This document shows positions 17,720 through 28,021 of a DNA stretch of 64,000 nt, piece after piece. The stretch's first letter is position 1. Each line of letters starts with the position of its first letter. The notes below the pieces were generated by a model. It was given only the letters and a program-made list of their open reading frames with translations, searched no databases and was not told the DNA's origin. This stretch comes from Geoalkalibacter ferrihydriticus DSM 17813 (lineage in GTDB: Bacteria > Desulfobacterota > Desulfuromonadia > Desulfuromonadales > Geoalkalibacteraceae). The translations under genes were made by a program, and so were the position numbers. The DNA lies in the NCBI RefSeq assembly GCF_000820505.1, contig NZ_JWJD01000005.1, forward strand, positions 116,015-180,014, read 5' to 3'.

Positions 17720-17768
17720 GTAGGGGCGGCGCATGCGCCGCCCTGGGCAAGGCATGCCTTGCCCCTAC
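17720..17768 (+). repeat. 49-bp GTAGGGGC double-palindrome repeat upstream of nuoM
   Basis: Begins GTAGGGGCGGC and ends GCCTTGCCCCTAC, with two nested palindromes centred on GCATGC and GGCATGCC. A second copy of the same length lies upstream of nifD. It ends 15 bp before the nuoM start codon. Confidence 0.75.
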
Positions 17769-17783
17769 ATCCAAGGAACCATC

Positions 17784-19400
17784 GTGGAACAGTATCTGAT
17801 CTTCAATGACCTGAGCTACCCCATCATCTCGGTGCTGTTATTGCTGCCGCTGATCGGCGCGCTGCTGGCGCTGCTGTTCAAGAGCGACCGGGCGCTGCTG
17901 CTCTGGGGGTTCGCGGTGACCCTGGTGACGGCCCTGGCTTCCTTGCCCCTCTACACTCAGTTCGATGCGTCCACCGCCCAGTACCAGTTCGTCGAACTGC
18001 GTACCTGGCTGCCGGCCCTGGGGCTCGATTACGTGGTTGGAGTCGACGGCATCAGCATGCTCCTGGTCATGCTCACCACGTTTGTCATGCCCCTGTGCGT
18101 GCTCTGCTCCTGGAGCTACATCAAGGAGCGCATGAAGGAATTCATCTTCGTGCTGCTGGTCATCGAAACCGCCATGATCGGGGTGTTTGTCAGTCTCAAC
18201 ACGCTGCTGTTTTTCCTGTTCTGGGAAGCCATGCTGATTCCCATGTATTTGATGATCGCCATCTGGGGCGGACCGCGCAAGGACTACGCCTCCATCAAGT
18301 ATTTCCTTTACACCTTCGCCGGCAGCATCTTCTTTCTGGCATCGATCATCGCGCTCTACGTGCATACCGGCACCTTCTTTATCCCCGAACTCATGGGGCA
18401 GCCCTACAGCTTTACCTTCCAGGCCTGGATCTTCCTCGGCTGCACCCTGGCCTTTGCCGTCAAGGTGCCCATGTTTCCCCTGCACACCTGGTTGCCCGCC
18501 GCCCACGTTGAGGCGCCCACCGCCGGCAGTGTGATTCTGGCGAGCATCATGCTCAAGTTGGGCGGCTACGGATTCTTGCGTTTCTGCCTGCCCATGGCAC
18601 CGGAAGCGACCTACTATTTCATGCCCTGGCTCCTCGCCCTGTCGCTGATCTCCATTGTGGTCGGCGGTTATCTGGCCCTGGGTCAGACCGATATCAAAAA
18701 GCTGATCGCCTATTCAAGCGTCGGTCACATGGGTTTTGTCACCCTGGGGATCTTTCTGCTCAACGACCAGGGCATCAAGGGTGCAATGCTGCAGATGATC
18801 AACCACGGCATCACCACCGGCGCCCTGTTTATCCTCATCGGCATTATCTACGAGCGCACCCACAGCCGCGAGATCAGTGTCAATTCGGCCCTCGGCGCGA
18901 TGATGCCGATTTTCGTGCTGTTCCTCGGTATTTTCAGTCTCTCATCCTTCGGCTTCCCCGGCACCAACAGCTTCGTCAGTGAGTTCCTGGTGCTGCTTGC
19001 CGCTTTTTCCAAGTATCCCCTGGTCGGCGCTCTGGCGGTGGTCGGTGCGATTCTCGCCGCCGCCTATATGCTGCGCCTTCTGCAGCGCATGGTGTGGGCC
19101 GATTCGGACGGCCACGGGCATCATGCCGAGGATTCCCAGGAAGGGCAGGAGGGTGGTCACCACGTGCTGCGCGACCTCAATCTGCGTGAGATCGGCACCC
19201 TGAGCTTTCTGACGATCTTCGTGTTCTGGATCGGCTTTTATCCCGCCCCCCTGCTCGACGTCATGGATGCCAGCGTCGCCCATCTGCTGCAGCAGATGGA
19301 GGCCGGCGTGGGCGAGGAAACCCTGCATGTCATGAGCGGGCTAGGCGACAAGCTGGGAGAGCTGTTCTCTTCATCGGCGCCGCCCGCGGCCAACTTCTGA
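17784..19400 (+). CDS. nuoM: NADH-quinone oxidoreductase subunit M
   Basis: Antiporter-like proton-pumping subunit of 538 residues. Hallmarks: LFFLFWEAMLIPMYLMIAIWGG (helix-5 Glu), AVKVPMFPLHTWLPAAHVEAPTAGS (Lys and His of the pump core) and IAYSSVGHMGFVTLG. I chose the GTG with AAGGA five bases upstream; an open frame extends farther but is the 49-bp repeat, so a longer start is unlikely. The 240-bp gap before it is the only large gap inside the operon and is filled by two repeats. Confidence 0.94.
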   Translation: MEQYLIFNDLSYPIISVLLLLPLIGALLALLFKSDRALLLWGFAVTLVTALASLPLYTQFDASTAQYQFVELRTWLPALGLDYVVGVDGISMLLVMLTTFVMPLCVLCSWSYIKERMKEFIFVLLVIETAMIGVFVSLNTLLFFLFWEAMLIPMYLMIAIWGGPRKDYASIKYFLYTFAGSIFFLASIIALYVHTGTFFIPELMGQPYSFTFQAWIFLGCTLAFAVKVPMFPLHTWLPAAHVEAPTAGSVILASIMLKLGGYGFLRFCLPMAPEATYYFMPWLLALSLISIVVGGYLALGQTDIKKLIAYSSVGHMGFVTLGIFLLNDQGIKGAMLQMINHGITTGALFILIGIIYERTHSREISVNSALGAMMPIFVLFLGIFSLSSFGFPGTNSFVSEFLVLLAAFSKYPLVGALAVVGAILAAAYMLRLLQRMVWADSDGHGHHAEDSQEGQEGGHHVLRDLNLREIGTLSFLTIFVFWIGFYPAPLLDVMDASVAHLLQQMEAGVGEETLHVMSGLGDKLGELFSSSAPPAANF

Positions 19401-19413
19401 TTTCGGACGCATT

Positions 19414-20832
19414 ATGGAAACCATGCTTTTTCTGCCCGAACTGCTGCTGATCCTGCTCGCCCTGATATGCTTCTTCGCTTCCCTGGGACGGCCGCGCACC
19501 GGTTTTCTCCAGGGGGCGGTCATGGTGTTCTCGACCCTGGCCCTGCTTGCCTCCGCCGTCACCTTCAATCAGGCGGGAAGGCTGTTCTACGACGCCTACC
19601 AGATCGACATGCTCTCCCAGTTGTTCAAAATGATTCTCTGCGCCGGGCTGGTGCTGGTGGCCTGGGCGGGGCCTGGGCTGCGCGGCATCGAACAGCGCCT
19701 GCGCCCCGAATACTACTTTTTCCTCACTCTCAGCACCCTGGGGCTGGTCATGCTGAGCAGCGCGGTGGAGTTGGTGACCATCTTCCTCGCCCTGGAAATC
19801 TCTTCCTACGCCCTGTTTGTCGCCATTCCTTTCCGCCAGCCGCAGCACAGCCGCGAGCAGTACGAGGCGGGCATCAAGTACGTCCTGTTTGGCGCCGCGG
19901 CTTCGGGCCTGAGCCTGTTCGGCATGAGCTACATCTTCGGTCTGAGCGGGACCACCTATCTTGCCCAACTTGGTCCTCTGCTGCCCGAGTTGATCGCCTC
20001 CCAGCCCCTGGCGGTGCCGGGCATGGTGCTGCTGCTGTGCGGATTTTTCTATAAACTGGCGCTGTTTCCCATGCATTTCTGGACACCCGATGTCTACCAG
20101 GGCGCGGCCAATGAAACGGCTGGTTTCGTCGCCACCCTGCCCAAGCTGGGCGCGGTCATTCTGTTGCTGCGCCTGGTGAGTCTTGCCGGGGTAGACATCA
20201 CGCAATTGACCTGGGTTCTGGGAATTCTCGCAGTGCTGTCCATGACCGTCGGCAATCTGGCCGCTCTGGTGCAAAACGATATCAAGCGCCTGCTCGCCTA
20301 TTCGAGCATCGCCCATGCCGGCTATATGCTGCTTGGCATCCTCGCCGGCAATCCACTCGGTCAGGCGGGAGCCATTTATTACGCACTGGGCTATCTGCTG
20401 ATGAATCTGGCCTGCTTTTTCGTTCTCTATCACCTCAGCGGCGATAGCCGCAATCTGTCCCTGGACGACCTCAAGGGTCTTTATCGGCGCTCTCCTCTGC
20501 TCGCCTTCACTCTGGCCGCTGGCGCATTCAGCCTCGCCGGAATTCCGCCGACCATCGGTTTTACCGGCAAATTCGTGGTGTTCACCGCCGCTTTCCAGCA
20601 GGGTTTCCATGGGCTGGTGGTTCTCGGCCTGGTCAATGCCGCGATTTCCATTTTCTTCTATCTGAAGATTGTGCGTGCCGCCTACCTGAGCGCGGAAGAG
20701 GGTGGCGAAACTCTGTCCCTGGGATTCGGCACCCGCCTGCTCGGCTATGTGCTGATTCTGGCCATCGTCCTGCTGGGTGTGTTGCCCCAGGGTTTTCTGG
20801 CCCTGGCCAAGGCGGCGGTGGCGATTTTATAG
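19414..20832 (+). CDS. nuoN: NADH-quinone oxidoreductase subunit N
   Basis: Third canonical antiporter-like subunit, 472 residues. Seen: VTIFLALEISSYALFVAIPF, FYKLALFPMHFWTPDVYQGAANETAGFVATLPK and LAYSSIAHAGYMLLG, which are typical of NuoN. It is the last gene of the nuo-1 operon, 13 bp after nuoM. I see no convincing intrinsic terminator after it. Confidence 0.95.
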   Translation: METMLFLPELLLILLALICFFASLGRPRTGFLQGAVMVFSTLALLASAVTFNQAGRLFYDAYQIDMLSQLFKMILCAGLVLVAWAGPGLRGIEQRLRPEYYFFLTLSTLGLVMLSSAVELVTIFLALEISSYALFVAIPFRQPQHSREQYEAGIKYVLFGAAASGLSLFGMSYIFGLSGTTYLAQLGPLLPELIASQPLAVPGMVLLLCGFFYKLALFPMHFWTPDVYQGAANETAGFVATLPKLGAVILLLRLVSLAGVDITQLTWVLGILAVLSMTVGNLAALVQNDIKRLLAYSSIAHAGYMLLGILAGNPLGQAGAIYYALGYLLMNLACFFVLYHLSGDSRNLSLDDLKGLYRRSPLLAFTLAAGAFSLAGIPPTIGFTGKFVVFTAAFQQGFHGLVVLGLVNAAISIFFYLKIVRAAYLSAEEGGETLSLGFGTRLLGYVLILAIVLLGVLPQGFLALAKAAVAIL

Positions 20833-20890
20833 CTTTTTACCCCCCCCTAACCAACGTCATTGCATCCCTGGGCCAGTGCGCTTTGGCCGC

Positions 20891-20906
20891 TGGCTGCAGC
20901 GTTGCA
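20891..20906 (+). promoter_or_regulatory. Possible sigma-54 promoter upstream of the radical SAM gene
   Basis: TGGCTGCAGCGTTGCA has correct GG-GC spacing and TTGCA but lacks the AC after TGGC, so it is a weak candidate. The 226-bp gap also contains TATAAT at 21010-21015, about 44 nt before the start codon, without a good -35. Confidence 0.35.
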
Positions 20907-21058
20907 GCAATCTTTGGCCATAAAAATTACCGTCGATGTCCCCCTCTCTCGACGCATCATGGCGCAAGATCTGAAAAATATTCTGCAGCTTATTTTCCGC
21001 GTTTGCCGGTATAATTCGCTTCACCTTAGGGCCATTTCGACTGTTTTCATGGAGGTCT

Positions 21059-22438
21059 ATGGAGCGAGATCAGATCATTGCCCGCAATCGCGAGGAATAC
21101 GGCGAGCGTTACGCGCTGCTGAAATTTCCCACTGCGGAACAGGCCGCCGCGGCGCGTGCCCGGCGCGACGAACTTCTCAACGCGCTGGCGGGCAAGGCGG
21201 CCATCGGTTGTGGCGGCACCAAGCTCGACTGCAACCGCCTCGCGCCCGGTTGTGCTATTTGCGTAGCGGGCGCCTGGTCGTGCCTGTTTATCAACGGCAA
21301 GTGCAATTGCACCTGTTTCTATTGCCCCTCCGAACAGGAGCAGATTGGGCGACCCATCACCAACTCCCTTGAATTTCCCGAGCCTCAAGACTATGTCGAT
21401 TATATCGCCACCTTCGGCTTCCGCGGTGTGAGTTTCAGCGGCGGGGAACCTCTGCTCACTCCCGAGCGCACTCTGAGTTATCTCAAGGCGGTCAAGAAGC
21501 GCTTCGGCGGCGTTGTCCACACCTGGCTCTACACCAACGGGACCTTGCTTACTGGGGAGATTCTTGGGCAGCTGCGCGACGCGGGTCTCGACGAGATCCG
21601 TTTCGATATCGGCGCCACCGATTATCATCTCACCAAGGCCGCGTCTGCGGTGGCGATGATTCCCACCGTGACGGTGGAAATTCCCGCAGTACCTGAAGAA
21701 AAGGAACAGCTCCGCGTCAAAATCAGGGAAATGGCCGCGCAAGGCATCGCCCACCTCAATCTGCACCAACTGCGTTTGACCCCGTATAGTTTCGATAAAT
21801 TTCAGGGACGCGGCTACACCTTTCTGCATGGCGAAAAGGTTACCGTCCTTGAATCGGAACTCACCGCCCTGGAATTGCTGCGCGACAGTCTCGCCGGCGA
21901 CATCGACCTGCCCATCAACTACTGCTCTTTTGTCTACAAAAATCGCTGCCAGGCCCAGGCGGCGCGTCGACGCAACGGTCCATTCGTCAAAAAGGAACAT
22001 GAGGCTTTAAGTACGGCGGGATACATCCGCAGCCTGGCGTTGACCGGCAGCCCAGAAGGGCTCCAGCGCCGGTGCCGGGATTTTGAGCAACACGGCGCCG
22101 CCGCCGGGATGTGGAATCTGAGCCGCGCCAAGGACCGTCTGTTCTTTCACCCCGACCTGGTGCACCTGGTGGCCGTGGATGAGCAGGAACTGCGCGTGAG
22201 TTATGCTGAGGCGGCGCAGCGGGCGGCGGTCAGCTACCGCAACCCTTTTACCGAGGTGCGTATCAATGGGGGACGCAAGATCATTATCGAGCGCCGCGCG
22301 GTTTGCAACGAAACCACTCTGACCGGCGGCAAGGCAATGGATTTTCTTCACAATTTGCGGAATGGGGGGGATTTCTCGCAATTTTCCGCCATCCAGCCCT
22401 ATGAGGTTCTCAAGGAGGGGCTGCAGGATTACTTTTGA
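21059..22438 (+). CDS. Cysteine-rich radical SAM protein of unknown function
   Basis: Radical SAM enzyme of 459 residues. C82, C86 and C89 form the CX3CX2C motif (GKCNCTCFYC) that binds the SAM-cleaving 4Fe-4S cluster, and FSGGEPLLT follows as the SAM-binding GGE motif. Before it lies an unusual Cys cluster: C51, C58, C65, C68 and C75 (IGCGGTKLDCNRLAPGC), plus C84 inside the motif, which could bind a further cluster. It sits alone between nuoN and the nifH promoter. I recall similar uncharacterised proteins in methanogens and deltaproteobacteria but cannot name a reaction. Related branches include MoaA- and NifB-like enzymes. TGGAGG precedes the ATG. Confidence 0.8.
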   Translation: MERDQIIARNREEYGERYALLKFPTAEQAAAARARRDELLNALAGKAAIGCGGTKLDCNRLAPGCAICVAGAWSCLFINGKCNCTCFYCPSEQEQIGRPITNSLEFPEPQDYVDYIATFGFRGVSFSGGEPLLTPERTLSYLKAVKKRFGGVVHTWLYTNGTLLTGEILGQLRDAGLDEIRFDIGATDYHLTKAASAVAMIPTVTVEIPAVPEEKEQLRVKIREMAAQGIAHLNLHQLRLTPYSFDKFQGRGYTFLHGEKVTVLESELTALELLRDSLAGDIDLPINYCSFVYKNRCQAQAARRRNGPFVKKEHEALSTAGYIRSLALTGSPEGLQRRCRDFEQHGAAAGMWNLSRAKDRLFFHPDLVHLVAVDEQELRVSYAEAAQRAAVSYRNPFTEVRINGGRKIIIERRAVCNETTLTGGKAMDFLHNLRNGGDFSQFSAIQPYEVLKEGLQDYF

Positions 22439-22541
22439 GAGCGTTGCTGATTGTTTGCTGCGCAGGGGGTGCTCAAGATGTAAGCACCTGTTGGGTGCGG
22501 CGGGAACCGTGAGGCACCTGCGATCTTTTGAAAAACCTTGA

Positions 22542-23762
<1,221 letters not shown>

Positions 23763-23771
23763 CGCGGCTTT

Positions 23772-23820
23772 GTAGGGGCGACGCATGCGTCGCCCAGGGC
23801 AAGGCATGCCTTGCCCCTAC
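23772..23820 (+). repeat. 49-bp GTAGGGGC double-palindrome repeat between nifH and nifD
   Basis: Second copy of the element upstream of nuoM, same length; the paired differences (GACGCATGCGTC versus GGCGCATGCGCC) keep the palindrome. It ends 38 bp before nifD. Confidence 0.75.
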
Positions 23821-23858
23821 GGGAAACATGGATCAACACCCACAAACAGGAGCTGCTT

Positions 23859-25328
23859 ATGTATCAGCCTGGTGATAAAGACCCTAAGGTCAAGCCCGAA
23901 GTCGAGGGCCTGAGCAAGGAAAAAGCCGCAAAGCTTATCGAGGAAACTCTCGAGCTCTACCCGGCCAAAGCCAAGAAAAAGCGCGCGCCTCATCTCGCCG
24001 CCAACGATCCGGAGGATAAGGGTTGCGCGGTGCGCTCCAACAAGAAAACCGTGCCCGGCGTCATGAGCGCGCGCGGCTGCGCCTACGCCGGAGCCAAGGG
24101 CGTGGTGTGGGGGCCGATCCGCGACATGGTGCACATCAGCCACGGACCGGTGGGTTGCGGCTGGTACAGTTGGGGCACGCGCCGCAACCTGACCAAGGGT
24201 GTGCCGGGCGTTTCGACCTTTTCCGGCATGCAGTTCACCTCGGACTTTCAGGAAAAAGACATCGTTTACGGCGGTGACAAGAAGCTTGAAAAAATCTGCC
24301 GCGAGGTCACCGAGCTTTTCCCCCTGGCCAAGGGCGTTTCGGTACTCTCGGAGTGCCCGGTGGGCCTCATCGGTGACGACATCAACGCCACCGCCAAGAA
24401 AATGGCCGGCGAACTCGAGCTGCCGGTAATCCCCTGCAATTGTGAAGGATTCCGCGGCGTGTCCCAGTCCCTGGGCCACCACATTTCCAACGACAGCATC
24501 CGCGACCATGTCATCGGCACCCGCGAATTCGAGGAAGAGGCGGGGCCCTACGATATCGCCCTGATCGGCGACTACAACATCGGCGGAGATATCTGGGCGG
24601 CGGTCAAGGTCCTTGAAGAGATCGGTCTTAACGTCAAGGCCCAGTGGACCGGCGACGGCCAGATCGAGCACATCGCCGCGACCCACAAGGTCAAGCTCAA
24701 CCTGATCCATTGCTACCGTTCCATGAACTATATGTGCAAGGTCATGGAAGAGAAGTACGGCATTCCCTGGCTCGAATTCAACTTCTTCGGCCCGACCAAG
24801 ATCAAGGAAAGCCTGCGCGCCATCGCCGAGCGCTTCGACGACAAGATCAAGGAAAACGTCGAGCGGGTCATCGCCAAGTACGATCCCATCATGCAGGCGA
24901 TCATCGACGAATACCGCCCACGTCTCGAGGGCAAGAAGGTCATGATCTTTGTCGGCGGTCTGCGGCCGCGTCACACTATCGGCGCCTACGAAGATCTGGG
25001 GCTGGTCTGTGTCGGTTCGGGTTATGAATTTGCCCATACCGACGACTACGACCGCACCTATCCCGAAATGCCCAAAGGTTCTCTGGTGTTCGACGACGCC
25101 TCGGAGATGGAGCTGGAAATCTTCGCCAAGGAGATCAAGCCCGATCTGGTCGCTTCCGGCATCAAGGAAAAGTACGTCTTCCAGAAGATGGGGCTGCCCT
25201 TCCGCCAGATGCACAGCTGGGATTATTCGGGGCCTTATCACGCCTATGAGGGTTTTGAAATCTTCGCCCGTGATATCGACATGGCCATCAACAGCCCGAC
25301 CTGGAACCTGGTGAAGTCACCGTTCTAA
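23859..25328 (+). CDS. nifD: Nitrogenase MoFe protein alpha chain NifD
   Basis: Catalytic subunit that holds FeMo-cofactor. The 489-residue protein has P-cluster ligands C74 (ARGC), C100 (GPVGC) and C166 (LSEC), cofactor ligands C285 (IHCYRSMNY) and H452 (QMHSWDYSG), and the GHH of the active site at 207-208. It is a molybdenum-type protein by these motifs, which agrees with modABC and nifB downstream. The chosen ATG has AGGAG six bases upstream; the longer open frame enters the 49-bp repeat. Confidence 0.98.
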   Translation: MYQPGDKDPKVKPEVEGLSKEKAAKLIEETLELYPAKAKKKRAPHLAANDPEDKGCAVRSNKKTVPGVMSARGCAYAGAKGVVWGPIRDMVHISHGPVGCGWYSWGTRRNLTKGVPGVSTFSGMQFTSDFQEKDIVYGGDKKLEKICREVTELFPLAKGVSVLSECPVGLIGDDINATAKKMAGELELPVIPCNCEGFRGVSQSLGHHISNDSIRDHVIGTREFEEEAGPYDIALIGDYNIGGDIWAAVKVLEEIGLNVKAQWTGDGQIEHIAATHKVKLNLIHCYRSMNYMCKVMEEKYGIPWLEFNFFGPTKIKESLRAIAERFDDKIKENVERVIAKYDPIMQAIIDEYRPRLEGKKVMIFVGGLRPRHTIGAYEDLGLVCVGSGYEFAHTDDYDRTYPEMPKGSLVFDDASEMELEIFAKEIKPDLVASGIKEKYVFQKMGLPFRQMHSWDYSGPYHAYEGFEIFARDIDMAINSPTWNLVKSPF

Positions 25329-25335
25329 AAAATTA

Positions 25336-25425
25336 TTCACCGCTGAGAGCGCAAAGAGCGCAGAGAAAAATAGAAATATTAATCTCAAAGTCTTGCTCAG
25401 CGATCTCGGCGTTCTCGGCGGTGAA
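25336..25425 (+). repeat. TTCACCGC-type inverted repeat between nifD and nifK
   Basis: Ends TTCACCGC and GCGGTGAA are inverted, and inside them GAGAGCGCAAAGAGCGCAGAG faces TCTCGGCGTTCTCGG, giving an imperfect 90-bp palindrome. A related copy lies between nifX and the ferredoxin gene. It may form an mRNA hairpin that sets the D:K ratio or protects an mRNA end. Confidence 0.7.
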
Positions 25426-25444
25426 AATAAAAAGGAGTCATGCC

Positions 25445-26902
25445 ATGAGCGAAGCCGTTAAAAAAGTCACCGAAATCACCCCCGAAGAAGAAGCGCGGGT
25501 GCTGGAATGGACCAAGTCCAAGGACTACCTTGAAAAAAACCTGGCGCGTGAGGGGACGGTCATCAATCCCGCCCATGGTTGCCAGCCGGTCGGTGCCCAG
25601 CTTGCCGCGCACGGTTTTGAAGGCAGCTTGCCATTTGTGCACGGCTCTCAGGGCTGCGCCTCCTATTACCGCTCGACTCTCAATCGCCATTTTCGCGAGC
25701 CGGCGCCGGCCGTGTCCGACTCCATGACCGAGGACGGCGCCGTGTTCGGCGGCCAGAACAACCTGTTCGAAGGCCTGGAAAACGCTTATGCCCTCTATAA
25801 GCCGAAAATCATGCCGATTTTCACCTCGTGCATGCCCGAGATCATTGGTGACGACCTGACCGCCTTCATCAGGAACGCGCGGAACAAAGGCCATATCCCC
25901 GAAGATTTTCCGGCGCCTTACGCCAATACGCCCAGTTTCAACGGGACCCACATCCATGGCTACGACGCCATGCTCAAAGCGATTCTTGAGGACCTGACCG
26001 CGGGCAAGCGCGTCGATGGCGCCTGCACCGGCAAGCTCAACCTGATCGCGGGCTTTGACGCCTGTACCGGCAACTATCGCGAATACAAGCGCCTGCTCGA
26101 TGAGATGGACGTACCCCATACCATCCTCGCCGATATTTCCGAGGTTTTCGATTCGCCCCTGGACGGCGAGTACCATATGTACCCCGGCGGCACGCCCCTG
26201 GAAGATGCGGCCGCGTCCGTCAACGGCAAAGCGACCATCTCTCTGCAAAAGTACGCAACCGCCAATACCATGAAGTTCGTCAAGCAGGAGTATGCCGGCA
26301 AGCATGAAGTGCTGCCCATGCCCATCGGCGTGCAGGCCACAGACACTTTCCTGCTCAAAGTGTCCGAGCTGTTCGGCAAGCCGGTGCCCGAGTCCATCAA
26401 GGCCGAACGCGGCCGCTTGGTCGATGCCATGACCGACGCTCATCAGTATCTGCACAACAAGAAATTCGCCATTTACGGCGACCCTGATCAGTTGCTGGCC
26501 CTTGCGGGCTTTCTGCTGGAAATGGGCGCCAAGCCCTACCACGTGCTCTGCTCGCGCGCCACCAAGAAATTTGAGAAGGAGATGCGTGAGCTGCTCGACG
26601 CCTCGCCCTACGGTAAGGGCTGCCATGTGTGGGTCAACAAGGATCTCTGGCACCTGCGCAGCATTCTGTTCAACGACCCCGTGGACATGATGATTGGCGA
26701 CACCCACGGCAAACTCGCCGCCCGCGATACCGGCACGCCGCTGATCCGCGTTGGTTTCCCCATTATCGATCGGGTCAACATTCATCGCTATCCCGTTATC
26801 GGCTATCAGGGCGCCCTCAACCTGCTGACCTGGATCGCCAACAAGTTTCTCGACATCAAGGATGACACCTGCGAAGACCAGTGGTTCGAGATGATGAGAT
26901 AG
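25445..26902 (+). CDS. nifK: Nitrogenase MoFe protein beta chain NifK
   Basis: Beta subunit that shares the P-cluster with NifD. P-cluster ligands are C46 (PAHGCQPVGAQ), C71 (GSQGCASYYRSTLNRHF) and C129 (FTSCMPEIIGDD). Length 485 residues, lacking the long N-terminal extension of Azotobacter-type NifK. AAAGGAG precedes the ATG. It lies 116 bp after nifD with a repeat between, a longer gap than is usual for these subunits. Confidence 0.98.
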   Translation: MSEAVKKVTEITPEEEARVLEWTKSKDYLEKNLAREGTVINPAHGCQPVGAQLAAHGFEGSLPFVHGSQGCASYYRSTLNRHFREPAPAVSDSMTEDGAVFGGQNNLFEGLENAYALYKPKIMPIFTSCMPEIIGDDLTAFIRNARNKGHIPEDFPAPYANTPSFNGTHIHGYDAMLKAILEDLTAGKRVDGACTGKLNLIAGFDACTGNYREYKRLLDEMDVPHTILADISEVFDSPLDGEYHMYPGGTPLEDAAASVNGKATISLQKYATANTMKFVKQEYAGKHEVLPMPIGVQATDTFLLKVSELFGKPVPESIKAERGRLVDAMTDAHQYLHNKKFAIYGDPDQLLALAGFLLEMGAKPYHVLCSRATKKFEKEMRELLDASPYGKGCHVWVNKDLWHLRSILFNDPVDMMIGDTHGKLAARDTGTPLIRVGFPIIDRVNIHRYPVIGYQGALNLLTWIANKFLDIKDDTCEDQWFEMMR

Positions 26903-26920
26903 AACACACGGGACGAGAAT

Positions 26921-26955
26921 CGCGGGACGCGGAACCTGAGCTGCCGCGTCCCGCG
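26921..26955 (+). other. Long GC hairpin after nifK
   Basis: A perfect 12-bp stem, CGCGGGACGCGG with CCGCGTCCCGCG, and an 11-nt loop. No T-run follows, so it is more likely an mRNA-stabilising or processing hairpin than a terminator. It lies between nifK and nifX. Confidence 0.55.
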
Positions 26956-27045
26956 AAAACTCGGCCTTTAGCGCAGGCAGGATTCTGAATGTTTCGGATG
27001 CGCCGCTTCGAGGTGATAGTTGGATCAAAAAAGCGAGGTCTCAGC

Positions 27046-27432
27046 ATGAAAGTCGCATTTGCAAGCACGGACAAGACCCATATCGACGAGCATTTCGGTC
27101 AGGCCGAGCATTTTTATATCTGGGACGTAGGGCCTGAGAGCGCTGAGTTTTCCGGCGTGGTTCAGGTCAAGGCTGACGCTGACGCCCTGGGCCATTCCGA
27201 CGATAAAATCGAGGCCCGCGCCGCGGCCCTGAATGACTGCGCCCTGGTCTATGTCGCCGAGATCGGCGGGCCGGCGGCGGCGCGCCTGGTGGCCAAGAAA
27301 ATCCATCCCGTCAAGAGCAAGGACCGCGAGGCGATCTCGGTAGTCGTCGAAAAATTGCAGGACGTTCTGCGCAGCAGCCCGCCGCCCTGGCTGCGTAAAG
27401 CCATGCTCAAGGGTGAGCGGCCCGCGATATAA
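27046..27432 (+). CDS. nifX: NifX-type FeMo-cofactor carrier protein
   Basis: Small protein of the NifX/NafY/NifB-C-terminal family that binds and passes on NifB-cofactor and FeMo-co intermediates. The 128-residue protein starts MKVAFASTDKTHIDEHFGQAEHFYIWDV, the family's N-terminal signature with its conserved His. It follows nifK, as nifX often does, although nifE and nifN, which usually precede it, are absent. The start is chosen at MKVAF with GCGAGG upstream; a longer frame carries no family sequence. Confidence 0.88.
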   Translation: MKVAFASTDKTHIDEHFGQAEHFYIWDVGPESAEFSGVVQVKADADALGHSDDKIEARAAALNDCALVYVAEIGGPAAARLVAKKIHPVKSKDREAISVVVEKLQDVLRSSPPPWLRKAMLKGERPAI

Positions 27433-27446
27433 AATCAAAAAAAATC

Positions 27447-27580
27447 GTAACCATTCAGCTGCAACGTCCGACAGCACCGCAGGGGGCGGCGGCTGAGTGC
27501 TTCGGCAAATGTTTGAGCCGCAGGCGAGTTTTTGCCGCACGCGATGCCGCCGTCCCCTGCGGCGCCTGCTTAACAGTTAC
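27447..27580 (+). mobile_element. 134-bp GTAAC palindromic element (MITE-like), nifX-fdx gap
   Basis: Full-length copy with GTAACCATTCAGC and TTAACAGTTAC ends and inner stem CGGCAAA/TTTGCCG. The 8 bp on each side are AAAAAATC and ATAAAATC (7 of 8 identical), consistent with a target-site duplication. Confidence 0.85.
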
Positions 27581-27589
27581 ATAAAATCA

Positions 27590-27701
27590 TTCACCGCAGA
27601 GAGCGCGAAGAACGCGGAGGCAGGCCTGGGGTAAATCCTGAAAAGGGACATGGCCTTCTTTGGGATTTTTCTCGGCGTTCTTTGCGCTCTTTGCGGTGGA
27701 A
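27590..27701 (+). repeat. TTCACCGC-type inverted repeat upstream of the nif ferredoxin gene
   Basis: TTCACCGCAGAGAGCGCGAAGAACGC at the left faces GCGTTCTTTGCGCTCTTTGCGGTGGA at the right over about 112 bp. Same family as the nifD-nifK repeat. It follows a 134-bp element directly, so the 304 bp between nifX and fdxB are almost all repeat. Confidence 0.7.
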
Positions 27702-27736
27702 AATCTTCTCGCATCCATCGAAAAAGGAGAATCACC

Positions 27737-28006
27737 ATGGCTTATCTGACCGGAAAAACCAAAGGGGGCAAGGACTGGACCCCCAACTTTATCGAAGCCA
27801 TCGATGCGGAAAAGTGCATCGGTTGCGGCCGCTGTTACAAAGCCTGCTCGCGCAACGTGTTCGCGCCGGAAGATTTCGAGGATGAAGAAACGGAATCCCT
27901 GCGCATGATCATGACCATCGCCAATGACCAGAACTGCATCGGCTGCGTGGCCTGTGGCGTGGCCTGCTCCAAAAAGGCTTTCAGCTTTAAGCCGCTGGCC
28001 ATCTGA
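27737..28006 (+). CDS. fdxB: nif-associated 2[4Fe-4S] ferredoxin (FdxB / ferredoxin III type)
   Basis: Small electron carrier, a candidate donor to NifH or to cofactor assembly. The 89-residue protein has two cluster motifs: [11 protein letters not shown] near residue 28 and [11 protein letters not shown] near residue 70, separated by a 30-residue insert ([16 protein letters not shown] region) typical of nif-specific ferredoxin III. AAAGGAGAATCACC precedes the ATG. It is followed 15 bp later by a second NifX-like gene. Confidence 0.85.
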   Translation: MAYLTGKTKGGKDWTPNFIEAIDAEKCIGCGRCYKACSRNVFAPEDFEDEETESLRMIMTIANDQNCIGCVACGVACSKKAFSFKPLAI

Positions 28007-28021
28007 CCCGGGGAGGCACCT

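Noticed and set aside
20860..21372. 170-codon open frame overlapping the radical SAM gene
   Set aside because: Out of frame with a well-supported enzyme; its upstream part has no homology.
23772..23858. Attenuator in the nifH-nifD gap
   Set aside because: The hairpins are the 49-bp repeat, with no T-run and no hexaloop pair.
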